The notes: generated by a model not told the origin, from the letters alone. DNA of 64,000 nt from Brachionus manjavacas (GCA_019054805.1 JAHQIY010000021.1:372001-436000), one strand, 5' to 3'. Shown: positions 10,818-20,356, numbered from the stretch's first letter. Numbers and translations are program-made.

Positions 10818-11813
10818 TTATTTAGTAATAATTTTAATAATATTGTTGGCAGATACACTTAAATTATCAAACATTGCAACAAAACTTACTGTATGCAAGT
10901 TAGCATTATTGGCGTGTTTAAACTTTGTTAAATAAATTTTCTCTTCGTCTACAGTTTCTACAGGTGTAGGGTAACCTTGGTTTACGTTAAAATCTACTAT
11001 ACTAAAAATTGAATTTTCTTGTAAAATATTTTTTATATCATCTAGCGTTACTGGGTTGCTAAAAGTTAAAGTTATGTGCATAGTATTGCCTATAAACACT
11101 GCATAGGTAGATATACTAATGGCTATATCTATATTTTGTTGTAATATTTTGCTAATTTGTAAAGTTAAATTTTCTTCGGTATCGGTGCAACCATTTTGGG
11201 TAAAATTACCAAACTTTGGCAAAAAATTAAAAGCTATTTGTTTGTTAAAAACCTGTTTGTAATCTTGCAAAGATTGGTTTGTAAAAATAGATTTAGTTTG
11301 ATTAAAAAGTTCGTCTAACGCATTATTGCCAATTTCTGATACACTGTAATTTGCCACAACATTAACATTGCTAATATTAAAGCTATACCCTAAAGTACTT
11401 AACACATTAGCAATGGTTATAGCATTGGCACAAGGGCTGGCTATAACGTTTGGTTGGTTGGTTATAAAGTCTGTATTAATGTTATTAACCATTAACGGAA
11501 CCGCTAAATTATTAGCCACAGAATTATTATAATGCACCACGGTAATATCTAATGTATTAGCTAAATTTTGTAACTGCGGTAAAAAGGTTTCTTCTAATAA
11601 ATTAATAATGTAAGCAACATTATTATTGCTAAAATTAAAAGTTAAAAAATCGTTTACTACTATGTTATCGTCTTCGCCAAAGCTTACTCTTAAGCCGGCG
11701 TTTTCGTTTATATCTAACGCAACAATATCATTTTTTAAAACACCAATAAGGTGTAAGTTATCTAAAACTTGTACACCTATTCTGGTTTTTGCACCTAAAA
11801 CGGCAATTTTCAT
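10818..11813 (-). CDS. asd: Aspartate-semialdehyde dehydrogenase homologue, probably catalytically impaired
   Basis: Homologue of the enzyme that reduces aspartyl phosphate on the path to lysine/diaminopimelate, Met and Thr. Identification rests on MKIAVLGAKTRIG (N-terminal nucleotide loop), NVIASPCANAITIA with the nucleophile Cys128, a SVSEIGNNALDELF block near 157-170 equivalent to SVSGAGxxAxxELF, KQIAFNFLPKFGNF near 191-204, and its place after rplS as in other alphaproteobacteria. However the Gln expected before SVSG is Tyr156, the conserved Arg-x-Pro is Ser235-Thr-Tyr-Ala, and the catalytic His after FIG is Asn243. Only the Cys remains, so the normal reaction is doubtful. It may be decaying or repurposed; length 331 is near normal. 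Confidence 0.75.
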   Translation of the reverse strand: MKIAVLGAKTRIGVQVLDNLHLIGVLKNDIVALDINENAGLRVSFGEDDNIVVNDFLTFNFSNNNVAYIINLLEETFLPQLQNLANTLDITVVHYNNSVANNLAVPLMVNNINTDFITNQPNVIASPCANAITIANVLSTLGYSFNISNVNVVANYSVSEIGNNALDELFNQTKSIFTNQSLQDYKQVFNKQIAFNFLPKFGNFTQNGCTDTEENLTLQISKILQQNIDIAISISTYAVFIGNTMHITLTFSNPVTLDDIKNILQENSIFSIVDFNVNQGYPTPVETVDEEKIYLTKFKHANNANLHTVSFVAMFDNLSVSANNIIKIITK

Positions 11814-11828
11814 AATTAATTACTATAC

Positions 11829-12209
11829 TTAAGAAGTAATAGTATTTCTTTCTGATCTATCTGCAGTGTTTTCTGTAATTTTAGCGGCTTTACCTACTCT
11901 GCTTTTTAGGTAATATAATTTTGCTCTTCTTACAATACCTTTTTTAACAATGGTAACGCTTTCTACGTATGGGCTGTAATAAGGAAAAACCCTTTCTACG
12001 CCTTCGCCGTAAGATAATTTACGCACAGTAAAAGCAGAATTTAAACCACGGTGCTTAATAGCAATACATACGCCTTCGTACATTTGGCTTCTGTCGCCTA
12101 TTTTTACTTTAACAGCAACGGTATCACCCACATTAAAGTTAGGAAACTTTTTATTAGCAGATAATTTTTCTACTTGTTCTTGTTCAAAATTTAACAAAAT
12201 ATTAGACAT
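11829..12209 (-). CDS. rplS: 50S ribosomal protein L19
   Basis: Large-subunit protein at the 30S-50S interface. The 126-residue sequence contains the family core: [48 protein letters not shown] and [19 protein letters not shown] short acidic/polar tail extends past the usual end. It starts exactly after the trmD stop, in the conserved rpsP-rimM-trmD-rplS order. Confidence 0.97.
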   Translation of the reverse strand: MSNILLNFEQEQVEKLSANKKFPNFNVGDTVAVKVKIGDRSQMYEGVCIAIKHRGLNSAFTVRKLSYGEGVERVFPYYSPYVESVTIVKKGIVRRAKLYYLKSRVGKAAKITENTADRSERNTITS

Positions 12210-12917
12210 TTAGTCTTCTCCTACGTTTTTTTTGTTATACAGCTTAAATAAATCTGGTCTATTTTGTTGCGTTACCTTAATTGCTTGTTGTAATTGCCAC
12301 TGTTTAATTTTTTGGTGGTTACCACTAAGCAAAACACTAGGAACCTGCAAACCATTCCATATTTTTGGTTTTGTATATTGCGGATACTCTAACAAATTAT
12401 TTTCAAAGCTTTCTTCTCGCAAACTATCTTCACATTTTAACACGTTTTTTAAGTTTCGTAAAGTAGAATCTAAAATAACTAAACTTGCAAGCTCGCCTTT
12501 GGTTAAAATATAATCGCCAATGCTAAGTAATTGTATGTTGTAATATTGTATAATGCGTTCGTCTATGCCTTCAAAATTGCCACAAATTAAGGTTATACCG
12601 TTTAGTTTGCTTAAACTTTTAGATGTTGCAGAATTAAACACACTACCCTTGGGGCTTACATAAAAAATATTATTGCTAGCACCATTATTTAAGGCGTAAT
12701 CTATGGCATTACCCAGTACATCTGCCCTAATAAGCATACCTGGCCCGCCACCGTATAAAGTATCGTCTACCTGATTATAGTTGTTAATACCAAAATCTCT
12801 TATATTTATTACATTTAAGCTAAAAATGTTGTTTTGCAAAGCTTTGTGCAATATACCATAGCTAAAATAATTAGTAATAATTTGTGGCTGTAATGCTAAT
12901 ATGGTAATGTTAAACAT
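12210..12917 (-). CDS. trmD: tRNA (guanine37-N1)-methyltransferase TrmD
   Basis: SPOUT enzyme methylating G37 of tRNAs with G36, preventing +1 frameshifts. The 235-residue protein shows the trefoil-knot signatures YVSPKGSVFN, LICGNFEGIDERII and SIGDYILTKGELASL (about residues 85-165) plus GGGPGMLIRADV near 58. The last part, QNRPDLFKLYNKKN, is the typical C-terminal end. It abuts rplS directly and follows rimM by 8 bases. Confidence 0.97.
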   Translation of the reverse strand: MFNITILALQPQIITNYFSYGILHKALQNNIFSLNVINIRDFGINNYNQVDDTLYGGGPGMLIRADVLGNAIDYALNNGASNNIFYVSPKGSVFNSATSKSLSKLNGITLICGNFEGIDERIIQYYNIQLLSIGDYILTKGELASLVILDSTLRNLKNVLKCEDSLREESFENNLLEYPQYTKPKIWNGLQVPSVLLSGNHQKIKQWQLQQAIKVTQQNRPDLFKLYNKKNVGED

Positions 12918-12925
12918 AGTATTTA

Positions 12926-13438
12926 CTATAATAAATATTGGGCGTTAATGGTAATAGTGTTATTTTGTAAATCTACATTTATAATGCTATTGTTATTAAA
13001 GCTTAGCATTTTTGTGGTTAAATTGGTTAGGGTAATTTGTAAAATATCGCCTGCTCCGTAGTTTTGCACTCCGCTAACTGTTCCTATTTCTTGTAGGTTG
13101 CTGTTAAGTACGGTGCTGTTTATTAGGTCTATGGCGTAATATTCGTTATTATTGTTTAATTTAGGTAATGCACTTTTAGGCAAGTATAAATTTAAACCTA
13201 TTAGTTGTTGTGCTTGCTCTATAGAATTTATATTTTGCAATTTAGCTATTACTAAATTTTTATGCACATAAAAACTGTTAACAACATAAGTATTGTTTAA
13301 ATTACATGTAAGTGTAGCGTTTTGTAATAAATTTAAATTTTGCAAAAAGCATTTTAGTTTTACTTCGCCTTTAAGCCCTTTAGTAGAAACAACCGTGGCA
13401 ACTAAAAAAGAATTTAATACAGACATACCAAACCACAA
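12926..13438 (-). CDS. rimM: Ribosome maturation factor RimM
   Basis: Assists 30S head assembly by binding S19. At 170 residues it has the usual length, with the N-terminal RimM domain (VVSTKGLKGEVKLKCF near 16-31 and SIEQAQQLIGLNLYLP near 72-87) and a C-terminal PRC-barrel starting at YYAIDLINSTVLN. Start is an ATG at 13438; an internal ATG (MSVLNSFL) five codons downstream is also possible and closer to the usual N-terminus. Member of the rpsP-rimM-trmD-rplS cluster. Confidence 0.92.
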   Translation of the reverse strand: MWFGMSVLNSFLVATVVSTKGLKGEVKLKCFLQNLNLLQNATLTCNLNNTYVVNSFYVHKNLVIAKLQNINSIEQAQQLIGLNLYLPKSALPKLNNNNEYYAIDLINSTVLNSNLQEIGTVSGVQNYGAGDILQITLTNLTTKMLSFNNNSIINVDLQNNTITINAQYLL

Positions 13439-13480
13439 TTTAAATTATTATTACAAAACGCTATATAATTTTGTTACAAA

Positions 13481-13855
13481 CTATGCAGTAGCTTCTTGTG
13501 CTGCTTCTGCTTTAGATGCGGCCGCTTCTTGTTTTTCTTTTAAACGTTCTTGTGCTTTAGCTTTAGGCAAAGGCTTTTTAGTTTGTGCAGAGTAATCTTT
13601 TTTTTGCAATAAACCTAAGTTAGCAAAAATTTTATGCACTTTATCTGTAGGAATAGCCCCAACAGAAAGCCAATATTGTGCTCTTTCGGTTTTTAAATTG
13701 GTTCTTTCAGAATCGCTAACATTAAGCATAGGGTTATATTTACCTACAGTTTCAATATATTTACCATCTCTTGGGCTTCTAGAATCTGTTGCTACTATAT
13801 GGTAGTATGGTTGCTTTTTAGCACCAAATCTAGCTAATCTTAATTTAACAGCCAT
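13481..13855 (-). CDS. rpsP: 30S ribosomal protein S16
   Basis: Small-subunit protein needed for 30S assembly. The N-terminal 80 residues are canonical ([55 protein letters not shown]). The C-terminal tail of about 40 residues is Lys/Ala/Glu rich, as in many alphaproteobacterial S16 proteins. It follows ffh by 116 bases, a gap that carries a likely promoter. Confidence 0.97.
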   Translation of the reverse strand: MAVKLRLARFGAKKQPYYHIVATDSRSPRDGKYIETVGKYNPMLNVSDSERTNLKTERAQYWLSVGAIPTDKVHKIFANLGLLQKKDYSAQTKKPLPKAKAQERLKEKQEAAASKAEAAQEATA

Positions 13856-13940
13856 TTAATTGTTTATCCTTAATAACTTTAATAATTTTAATTAATAAAT
13901 ACGTAAATTTTTGTAATCTTTACATTAAACATTTTAATAT

Positions 13941-13949
13941 TTTATAGCA
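13941..13949 (-). promoter_or_regulatory. Likely extended -10 promoter element upstream of rpsP
   Basis: On the minus strand the ffh-rpsP spacer contains TGCTATAAA about 85 bases before the rpsP start. The TGC-TATAAT form of extended -10 recurs before trxA, pgk and the uracil-DNA glycosylase gene in this window. No good -35 was seen at standard spacing. Confidence 0.45.
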
Positions 13950-13971
13950 TTTTTGCAGAAAACACAACACT

Positions 13972-15387
13972 TTATTTTTTTAAAAATTTTTGTAAATTAA
14001 AGTTGGCTAAATTTTTGCCTGCCCCTTTACCTAAATTTAAAGATTTTAGCATATCATCTACATTGCCAGAATCCTTTAAATTTTTAAGTGCAGACGAATT
14101 TTTACCAAACTTTTTCATTACGCTAGCCATGGTGTTGTATTGTTTTAGCATTACGTTAATATCTGCTAAAGATGTACCGCTACCGCTGGCAATACGTTTT
14201 TTTCTAGAAAAATTTAAAATTGCTGGGTTTAAGCGTTCTTGCTTTGTCATAGAATTAATAATAACCACGTGTTTATTAAAACCGCTATTTATTTTGTTAT
14301 CTTGCAAAGCCGAAGCCATACTGCCCAAACCCGGAATAAACTTGGCTATAGAGCCCATTCCACCTAATTTATTTAACATACCCAATTGTTTTTTATAATC
14401 GTTTAAAGAAAAAATACCTTTTAGCATGTTTTCTTCTAATTCTTTGGCTTCGTCTTCTTGTATGCTTTCTAGTTTTTCGGTTAATTCTGCAATATCGCCT
14501 TCGCCTAGCACTCTAGATATTAAGCGGTCGGCGTTAAATTGCTCTATATTGGTAATTTTTTCGCCACTACCTAAAAATTTAATTGGTTGCTTGGTTATAT
14601 ATTTTGCAGATATAATTAAACCGCCTTTATAGTCGGCATCGGCTTTAGTAATTACCAAACCGTTTACATTAACCCAACTACTAAAGCTAGATATTACATT
14701 AATACTGCTTTGCCCTAGCATAGCATCTAAAGTTAACCAAATTTGTTTTACATCTAGCTCGTTGGCAATATCTTTAAGTTCTTGCATTAAAGCATCATCT
14801 ACCGATAACCTACCGGCGGTATCTAAAATTACATTGTTGTAATGGTTGTTTTGCACATAACTTTGTAAGTTTTGCAAAATTGTTTTTAGATTTACGCTGG
14901 CATCGTATTCAAAAAAATCTATATTGTTGGTGTTTGCTAGTTGTTTAAGTTGATCGTAAGCGGCTTTGCGTTGTAAATCTAAACTTACTAGCAAAACTTT
15001 TTTATTGTTGGTGTTTTGCAAATAATAAGCCAACTTGGCAGCGTTGGTGGTTTTACCAACACCTTGCAAACCTACTAGCATTATATATTTAGCGTTGCCA
15101 GATATAGTTAAATCGGTTTCGGGTTGTTGTAAAATTTGCAGTAAACAATCGTATAATGCTTTAATAACAACATCTTTGGCTTGCAGGCTACGGTAAATTT
15201 CTTTACCTAGTAGGTCTTGCTTAATGGTTGCAATAATTTGCTTGGTTAAATCTATAGGTACATCGGCTTCTAGCAAAACTAGCCTAAATTCTCTTAGTAG
15301 TTTTTCTAAAGCTTCTTCGTTTAAAACGTTATTTTTTGCTATTTTACTAACAATATTTTTAAATTTTTCGCCTATGGATAGCACCAT
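13972..15387 (-). CDS. ffh: Signal recognition particle protein Ffh
   Basis: SRP54-type GTPase that binds signal sequences with 4.5S RNA and docks to FtsY. The 471-residue protein has the N domain, the G domain (P-loop GLQGVGKTT at 106-114, DTAGRLSVDDALM, G4/G5 region ITKADADYKGG) and a C-terminal M domain with the RNA-binding RIASGSGTSLADINVML helix. The G4 motif reads TKAD rather than TKLD and the following GD is replaced, an unusual divergence for this protein. First gene of the ffh-rpsP-rimM-trmD-rplS block. Confidence 0.96.
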   Translation of the reverse strand: MVLSIGEKFKNIVSKIAKNNVLNEEALEKLLREFRLVLLEADVPIDLTKQIIATIKQDLLGKEIYRSLQAKDVVIKALYDCLLQILQQPETDLTISGNAKYIMLVGLQGVGKTTNAAKLAYYLQNTNNKKVLLVSLDLQRKAAYDQLKQLANTNNIDFFEYDASVNLKTILQNLQSYVQNNHYNNVILDTAGRLSVDDALMQELKDIANELDVKQIWLTLDAMLGQSSINVISSFSSWVNVNGLVITKADADYKGGLIISAKYITKQPIKFLGSGEKITNIEQFNADRLISRVLGEGDIAELTEKLESIQEDEAKELEENMLKGIFSLNDYKKQLGMLNKLGGMGSIAKFIPGLGSMASALQDNKINSGFNKHVVIINSMTKQERLNPAILNFSRKKRIASGSGTSLADINVMLKQYNTMASVMKKFGKNSSALKNLKDSGNVDDMLKSLNLGKGAGKNLANFNLQKFLKK

Positions 15388-15405
15388 TTAACTTAAACCT
15401 TTATT

Positions 15406-16530
15406 TTAATTAATTTCTTTAATTACATCTACGGCATTATAATACGGCATGTTAAAGCTAGTACTTAATGCAGAGTGCGTTATTTTACCATTTGCAACAT
15501 TTAACCCATTTAACAAATGATTATTGTTTAACAAAGCTTGTTTTACCCCTAGGTTTGCCAATTGCATAATAAAAGGTAAAGTAGCGTTGCTTAATGCTTG
15601 CGAAGACGTTTTAGCCACCGCCGCAGGCATATTTGCCACACAGTAATGAATAACGCCGTCTATTTCGTATACTGGGTTGCTGTAAGTAGTAGGCTTAGAA
15701 GTTTCGGCAAAACCGCCTTGGTCTATAGCTACATCTACAATTACAGTACCTTTTTGCATTAAAGCTAGCATATCTTTGGTAATAAGTTTAGGTGCAGAAG
15801 CCCCTGGTATTAAAACCGCCCCTACTATTAAATCTGCAGTGGCAATACTTTTGGCTAAATTATCTTTAGATGCATATAAAGTGGTAATACGGTTAGTATA
15901 CAAAGCATCTAAGCTACGCAGTCTGTCTAGGTTGGTATCTAATACTGTAACTTTAGCCCCAGCCCCAACGGCGGTTATTAAAGCGTTGCTACCAACTACA
16001 CCTGCCCCTACAATTACTACATTGGCAGGTTGCACCCCTGCTACGCCGTTTAGTAATACGCCTTTACCGTTGTTGTGTTTTAACAAAAATTGCGATCCAT
16101 TTAAAATAGCTAAGCGTCCTGCTACTTCGCTCATTGGGGTAAGCAAAGGTAAAGACCCCGTGTTAGATGTTACGGTTTCGTAAGCTATTGCTGTGGTTTT
16201 AGTTTTAAGTAGTAAATCTAACTGTAATTTAGCTGCAGGTAAATGCAAATAGGTAAATAAAGTTTTTTGCGGAGTTAGCAAATTGCATTCTTCTTCGGTT
16301 GGTTCTTTTACTTTAACCAGTAAATCGCTTTTTTGTATTAATTCTGCTGTGCTATCTATAATTATAGCCCCTGCGTTGGTGTAATCTGTATTAGAAAAAC
16401 CAATACCCGCCCCTGCATTGTTTTGCACGTATACTGTATGGTTGGCTTTGGTTAGCTCTACTACGCCACTTGGTGGTAATGCTACTCTAAATTCTTTGTC
16501 TTTGGTTTCTTTTATAACGCCTACTTTCAT
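15406..16530 (-). CDS. ald: Alanine dehydrogenase
   Basis: NAD-dependent interconversion of alanine and pyruvate plus ammonia. The protein starts MKVGVIKETKDKEFRVALPP, has FTYLHLPAA (catalytic His region) near 90, the AYETV block, the Rossmann loop VVIVGAGVVGSNA near 170, and DVAIDQGG with the conserved Asp. The ATG at 16530 is preferred over an upstream in-frame TTG at 16545 because GGAG lies about 7 bases before it and homologues begin at this Met; this gives 374 residues. Product pyruvate links it to the malic enzyme and central metabolism. Confidence 0.95.
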   Translation of the reverse strand: MKVGVIKETKDKEFRVALPPSGVVELTKANHTVYVQNNAGAGIGFSNTDYTNAGAIIIDSTAELIQKSDLLVKVKEPTEEECNLLTPQKTLFTYLHLPAAKLQLDLLLKTKTTAIAYETVTSNTGSLPLLTPMSEVAGRLAILNGSQFLLKHNNGKGVLLNGVAGVQPANVVIVGAGVVGSNALITAVGAGAKVTVLDTNLDRLRSLDALYTNRITTLYASKDNLAKSIATADLIVGAVLIPGASAPKLITKDMLALMQKGTVIVDVAIDQGGFAETSKPTTYSNPVYEIDGVIHYCVANMPAAVAKTSSQALSNATLPFIMQLANLGVKQALLNNNHLLNGLNVANGKITHSALSTSFNMPYYNAVDVIKEIN

Positions 16531-16644
16531 TTTTTGTCTCCGCAAATTAAATTATTTAATTAACACTAGTAAAATTATACCATAACTAAAAAAAATATGT
16601 TATATTTAAAGTTATTAATATTAACAATATATTAAATTTGCAGT

Positions 16645-17919
16645 ATGAACAACCCTACAAACACCAAAGAAGTAAAAATGTATGCACTAGGTTGCAGATT
16701 AAATACTTTTGAAGGCGAGTTAATAAAAACTAACTTAAATAACGCTGTGGCTAATAATACCATAGTAGTTAATACTTGCACGGTTACTAACCAAGCACAT
16801 AAGCAATCTATGCAATTGGTGCGTAAGTTAAAAAAACAAAACCCTAACCATAGTATTGTGGTAACTGGGTGCGGAGTAGAGTTTGATTCTAAAGGTTATA
16901 ACGCTATGCCAGAGGTAGATAAAATAATTAGCAACGCTAATAAATTTAATGTAAATGCTTATTTATCTAACAACAAAATTGAACACAAAGACGTTAACCT
17001 AACCACTAACAAAGATTATAAGCTAGAACAAATACCTGGTTACGATAATAAAACCAGAGCATTTGTGCAAGTGCAACAAGGTTGCGACCATAGGTGTTCG
17101 TTTTGTGTAATTTACAAAGCACGTGGCAATAGCCGTTCGGTTAATGTTAATGATATTATTACCCAAGTGCAAAAATTAGTAAACTTTGGGCATAAAGAAA
17201 TTGTACTTACGGGTGTAGATATTTCTTCTTACAACCGCAGTGCCTTAGCTAAAGATCCTTCTAAAATAGGCCAACTTAGCCAACAAATTATTAATGATGT
17301 GCCTAACTTACAACGCTTGCGTTTAAGTTCGTTAGACCCCGCCGTTAAAGACGATACCGTGTTGCAATTGCTGGCCAGTAACCCTAAATTTATGCCACAC
17401 TTACATTTAAGTTTACAAAGCTTAAATAATAAAGTTTTACAAAATATGGGCAGAAGACACAGCAAAGAAAGTGCTATTGCGTGGATTGAAGAAATAAAAC
17501 AAGCTAACCCTAATACCGCAATAGGTGCCGATATTATTGTTGGTTTTCCTACCGAATCTGAAGAGCAATTTATAGATACTTATAATACTATTAAGCAATT
17601 GCAAATTCCGTTTTTGCATATTTTTCCGTATTCGCAACGTTCTGGCACGCCTGCTTATAAAATGCAACAAGTACCTAAAACCGAAATAAAAAAACGTGCT
17701 AACCTATTGCAAGAGCTAAGCAACACCATAAAAAATAATTATCTGCAAACCAAAATTGGCCTAACACAACAAATTTTATTAGAAGGTAACAATTGTGGCT
17801 ATACTGCAGATTATTGCCACACCAAAGTAAATAACGCAACGCCAAACCAAAAAGGCGAAATAATAAATACTAAAATTATAGCTGTAGAAAATAATCAATT
17901 AATAGCCGAGGTAGTTTAG
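16645..17919 (+). CDS. mtaB: Radical SAM tRNA methylthiotransferase, MtaB type
   Basis: Converts t6A37 to ms2t6A37 in ANN-decoding tRNAs. The N-terminal UPF0004 domain carries the auxiliary cluster cysteines Cys17 (ALGCRLN), Cys45 (NTCTVTN) and Cys76 (TGCGVE); the radical SAM site is CDHRCSFC (Cys147, 151, 154). The CRLN and CVIYKARGNSRS signatures favour MtaB over MiaB or RimO. The C-terminal TRAM domain is short and weakly conserved in the 424-residue protein. The ATG of ftsY follows the stop after 4 bases, a pairing common in alphaproteobacteria. Confidence 0.93.
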   Translation: MNNPTNTKEVKMYALGCRLNTFEGELIKTNLNNAVANNTIVVNTCTVTNQAHKQSMQLVRKLKKQNPNHSIVVTGCGVEFDSKGYNAMPEVDKIISNANKFNVNAYLSNNKIEHKDVNLTTNKDYKLEQIPGYDNKTRAFVQVQQGCDHRCSFCVIYKARGNSRSVNVNDIITQVQKLVNFGHKEIVLTGVDISSYNRSALAKDPSKIGQLSQQIINDVPNLQRLRLSSLDPAVKDDTVLQLLASNPKFMPHLHLSLQSLNNKVLQNMGRRHSKESAIAWIEEIKQANPNTAIGADIIVGFPTESEEQFIDTYNTIKQLQIPFLHIFPYSQRSGTPAYKMQQVPKTEIKKRANLLQELSNTIKNNYLQTKIGLTQQILLEGNNCGYTADYCHTKVNNATPNQKGEIINTKIIAVENNQLIAEVV

Positions 17920-17923
17920 TTAT

Positions 17924-18769
17924 ATGTTTAGTTTTTTTAAAAGTAAAAAGTTATCTGCCAACAACCTAGAAACCATAGAAGAAGAGCTAATTAAAGCAGA
18001 CTTTGGCATTACGCATACCCAAAACATTATTAACGAAATAAAAAAAACTAAACTTAAAAACGCTAACCAAGAACCCAACCTACAAGAAATAATTAGCAAC
18101 TATTTAAATACTGCTTTTGCTAATTTGCCTAGTGGTAATTTAACTATTAACCCCAATGCTTGCAATATTTTTAGCTTTGTTGGTTTAAACGGAGCCGGCA
18201 AAACCACATCTATAGCCAAGTTTGCTAATATGTTTAGTGCTAATAATAAAGTTTTGTTAATTCCTGCAGATACTTTTAGAGCCGGAGCCACCAAACAGCT
18301 AGAACTATGGGCTAACGAGTTAAACGTAGAAATATTTTTACCTAACCAACCAAACATTGCCCCTGCAACCATTGTGTATTTAGGGGTAGAATACGCCCTA
18401 AAAAACAACTTTAATGTGGTGTTAATAGATACATCGGGCAGATTAGATAATAACTCTGCTTTAATGGATGAACTAACTAAAATACAAAACACCATACAAA
18501 AACTACAACCAAGCTTTAATAATAATATTTTAGTGTTAGATGCCACTTTAGGAAGCTCTAGCGTTACTATAGCTAATAATTTTGCTAAAAGCGTTAATAT
18601 AATGGGCTTAATTATAACTAAGCTAGATGGCGTGGCAAAAGCTGGTTTTATTTTTAACATTGTTAGCAACTTAAAAAAACCAGTGTTTTTTGTTGGTACG
18701 GGCGAAAAAAAAGATAATTTGCAACCTTTTAGTTTGCAAAATTACATTAAAAACTTTTTTAAGCAATAG
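17924..18769 (+). CDS. ftsY: Signal recognition particle receptor FtsY
   Basis: Membrane-associated SRP receptor GTPase. The 281-residue protein is an NG core without the long acidic N-terminal A domain. Motifs: GLNGAGKTT (P-loop, near 87-95), DTFRAGATKQLELW, DTSGRLDNNSALMDEL and TKLDGVAKAGF. Two positions differ from the near-invariant family pattern: DTAGR is DTSGR and the G5 AKGG is AKAG. Its partner Ffh also has altered G4/G5 residues. The stop codon is 2 bases from the end of the convergent radC. Confidence 0.95.
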   Translation: MFSFFKSKKLSANNLETIEEELIKADFGITHTQNIINEIKKTKLKNANQEPNLQEIISNYLNTAFANLPSGNLTINPNACNIFSFVGLNGAGKTTSIAKFANMFSANNKVLLIPADTFRAGATKQLELWANELNVEIFLPNQPNIAPATIVYLGVEYALKNNFNVVLIDTSGRLDNNSALMDELTKIQNTIQKLQPSFNNNILVLDATLGSSSVTIANNFAKSVNIMGLIITKLDGVAKAGFIFNIVSNLKKPVFFVGTGEKKDNLQPFSLQNYIKNFFKQ

Positions 18770-18771
18770 GT

Positions 18772-19500
18772 TTATAAACGGCTTTTTTTATTGTTAATAT
18801 ATGGTAATTCTGCTTGGTTTAAAATAGAATAACTACCTTGTGGTGATAAAATAATGTGGTCTATTAGCTCTATTTTAATGGTTTGTAGTAGGTCTATTAA
18901 TTCGCTTGTGGCTTGTAGATCTTTAACCGAAGGCTTAAAATCGCCAGATGGATGGTTATGGAAAATAGCAATATATTTTACCGGAATACTACTAGCTTTA
19001 ACTATAATATCTTTAGTATTTAAAGCTACGCTGTCTATATCGCCCACATTAATAACTTTACTGGTTAGGTATTTATATTTAGAATTTAAAAATACAATGT
19101 ACAAACATTCGTAAGGTTTGTTGGCTATTTTTACACTAGCATGCTGAATTAAATCGCCAAAATTATTTAACACATTGCCACTTTGTTTTACCCTGCTTAG
19201 TAGTATGTGTTCAAAAGTTTTTTGCATTACTTGCAATAAAGCTACAGAGTTTTTAGTTAGTGGCTTAAAGTTAGTTAAATTATCTACATCGGTTGCTAAT
19301 AAATTAGCTAAAGAGCCAAACGTATTAAGCAAATTGTTAATCAAAGGTTTTACATCTTTACGTGGTACCGAATAAAACAGTATTAACTCTAGCAATACTC
19401 TGTCATCATAAATATTATTAATATTCATGGTAGATAAAAACAAATCTTTTACTCTTTCTCTGTGCCCTATGTAACTGGCATCGTTTTTATTGTTTTTCAT
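18772..19500 (-). CDS. radC: RadC/YsgA-type JAB-domain protein
   Basis: Member of the RadC family, whose role in DNA repair is doubtful and biochemically unresolved. The N-terminal helix-hairpin-helix part (about 1-100) is followed by the metal-binding JAB/MPN domain with IAIFHNHPSGDFKPSVKDL (His-x-His and Asp ligands) and the late IELIDHIILS block. At 242 residues it has the usual length. It lies next to map in the same direction, a frequent pairing. Confidence 0.92.
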   Translation of the reverse strand: MKNNKNDASYIGHRERVKDLFLSTMNINNIYDDRVLLELILFYSVPRKDVKPLINNLLNTFGSLANLLATDVDNLTNFKPLTKNSVALLQVMQKTFEHILLSRVKQSGNVLNNFGDLIQHASVKIANKPYECLYIVFLNSKYKYLTSKVINVGDIDSVALNTKDIIVKASSIPVKYIAIFHNHPSGDFKPSVKDLQATSELIDLLQTIKIELIDHIILSPQGSYSILNQAELPYINNKKSRL

Positions 19501-19570
19501 TGTATTTGCTATAAGCTATATATTTATAAAATTGTAATATTTATTAAAACATAACAATTTTAGTTAAAAT

Positions 19571-20356
19571 TTATTGGGTAAATATGGTGCATCCGTTACT
19601 GGTTACCCCTATGGTGTGCTCTTGCTGGGCAGATAAACTAGAGTCTCTGGTAACTGCTGTCCAACCATTTTTTAACATTACCGAATGTTTTTTGCCAATG
19701 TTTATCATAGGTTCTATAGTAAAAACCATACCTTCTTGCAAGGTTAACCCAGTGCCGGCTTTACCAAAATGCAAAACGTTAGGCGGTTGATGAAACACGT
19801 GCCCTATACCATGGCCACAAAAATCTTCTACTACCGAAAAACCATTTTTATGAGCAATGTTTTCAATAACGCTACCAATATCGCCTAAACGTACATTGGG
19901 CTTTACAAGTTCTATGGCCTGCATTAAACATTGCGTAGTTACATCTATTAGTTTTTGTGCTTTTTTAGAAATTTTACCTACGGTATACATTTTAGAAGTA
20001 TCGCCGTAAAAACCATCTAAAATAACGGTTACATCTATGTTTAAAATGTCGCCTTCTTTTAAAATTCTGTTACTAGGTATGCCGTGGCAAATTTCGTTAT
20101 TTATAGATATACAACAACTTTTAGGGTAATCCATATAACCTAGTGTAGCTGGTATGGCGTTGTGTTGTATAATAAAATTATGAATTAAAGTATTTAAATA
20201 ATCTGTACTTACGCCTTGCGTTACAAAGGGTTGTATGTAGTTTAGCGTTTGCTTAGCTAATTGCCCTGCTTTATGCAATTTGCTAAATGCAACACTGTTG
20301 TATATTGCAATATCTAAACCATTAATTTTTTTGTATTGTACTAAATTATTTAACAT
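19571..20356 (-). CDS. map: Methionine aminopeptidase type I
   Basis: Removes the initiator Met from nascent proteins. The 261-residue pita-bread enzyme retains the metal ligands: Asp pair in NIDVTVILDGFYGDTS, His in CGHGIGHVFHQPP, Glu in FTIEPMI and Glu in QQEHTIGV; the substrate His in GHG is also present. It would be needed to expose Cys2 of the GlmS-type amidotransferases encoded further right. Confidence 0.97.
   Translation of the reverse strand: MLNNLVQYKKINGLDIAIYNSVAFSKLHKAGQLAKQTLNYIQPFVTQGVSTDYLNTLIHNFIIQHNAIPATLGYMDYPKSCCISINNEICHGIPSNRILKEGDILNIDVTVILDGFYGDTSKMYTVGKISKKAQKLIDVTTQCLMQAIELVKPNVRLGDIGSVIENIAHKNGFSVVEDFCGHGIGHVFHQPPNVLHFGKAGTGLTLQEGMVFTIEPMINIGKKHSVMLKNGWTAVTRDSSLSAQQEHTIGVTSNGCTIFTQ

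Noticed and set aside
18100-18669. 189-codon minus-strand frame inside ftsY
   Set aside because: Shadow of ftsY; no recognisable domain.
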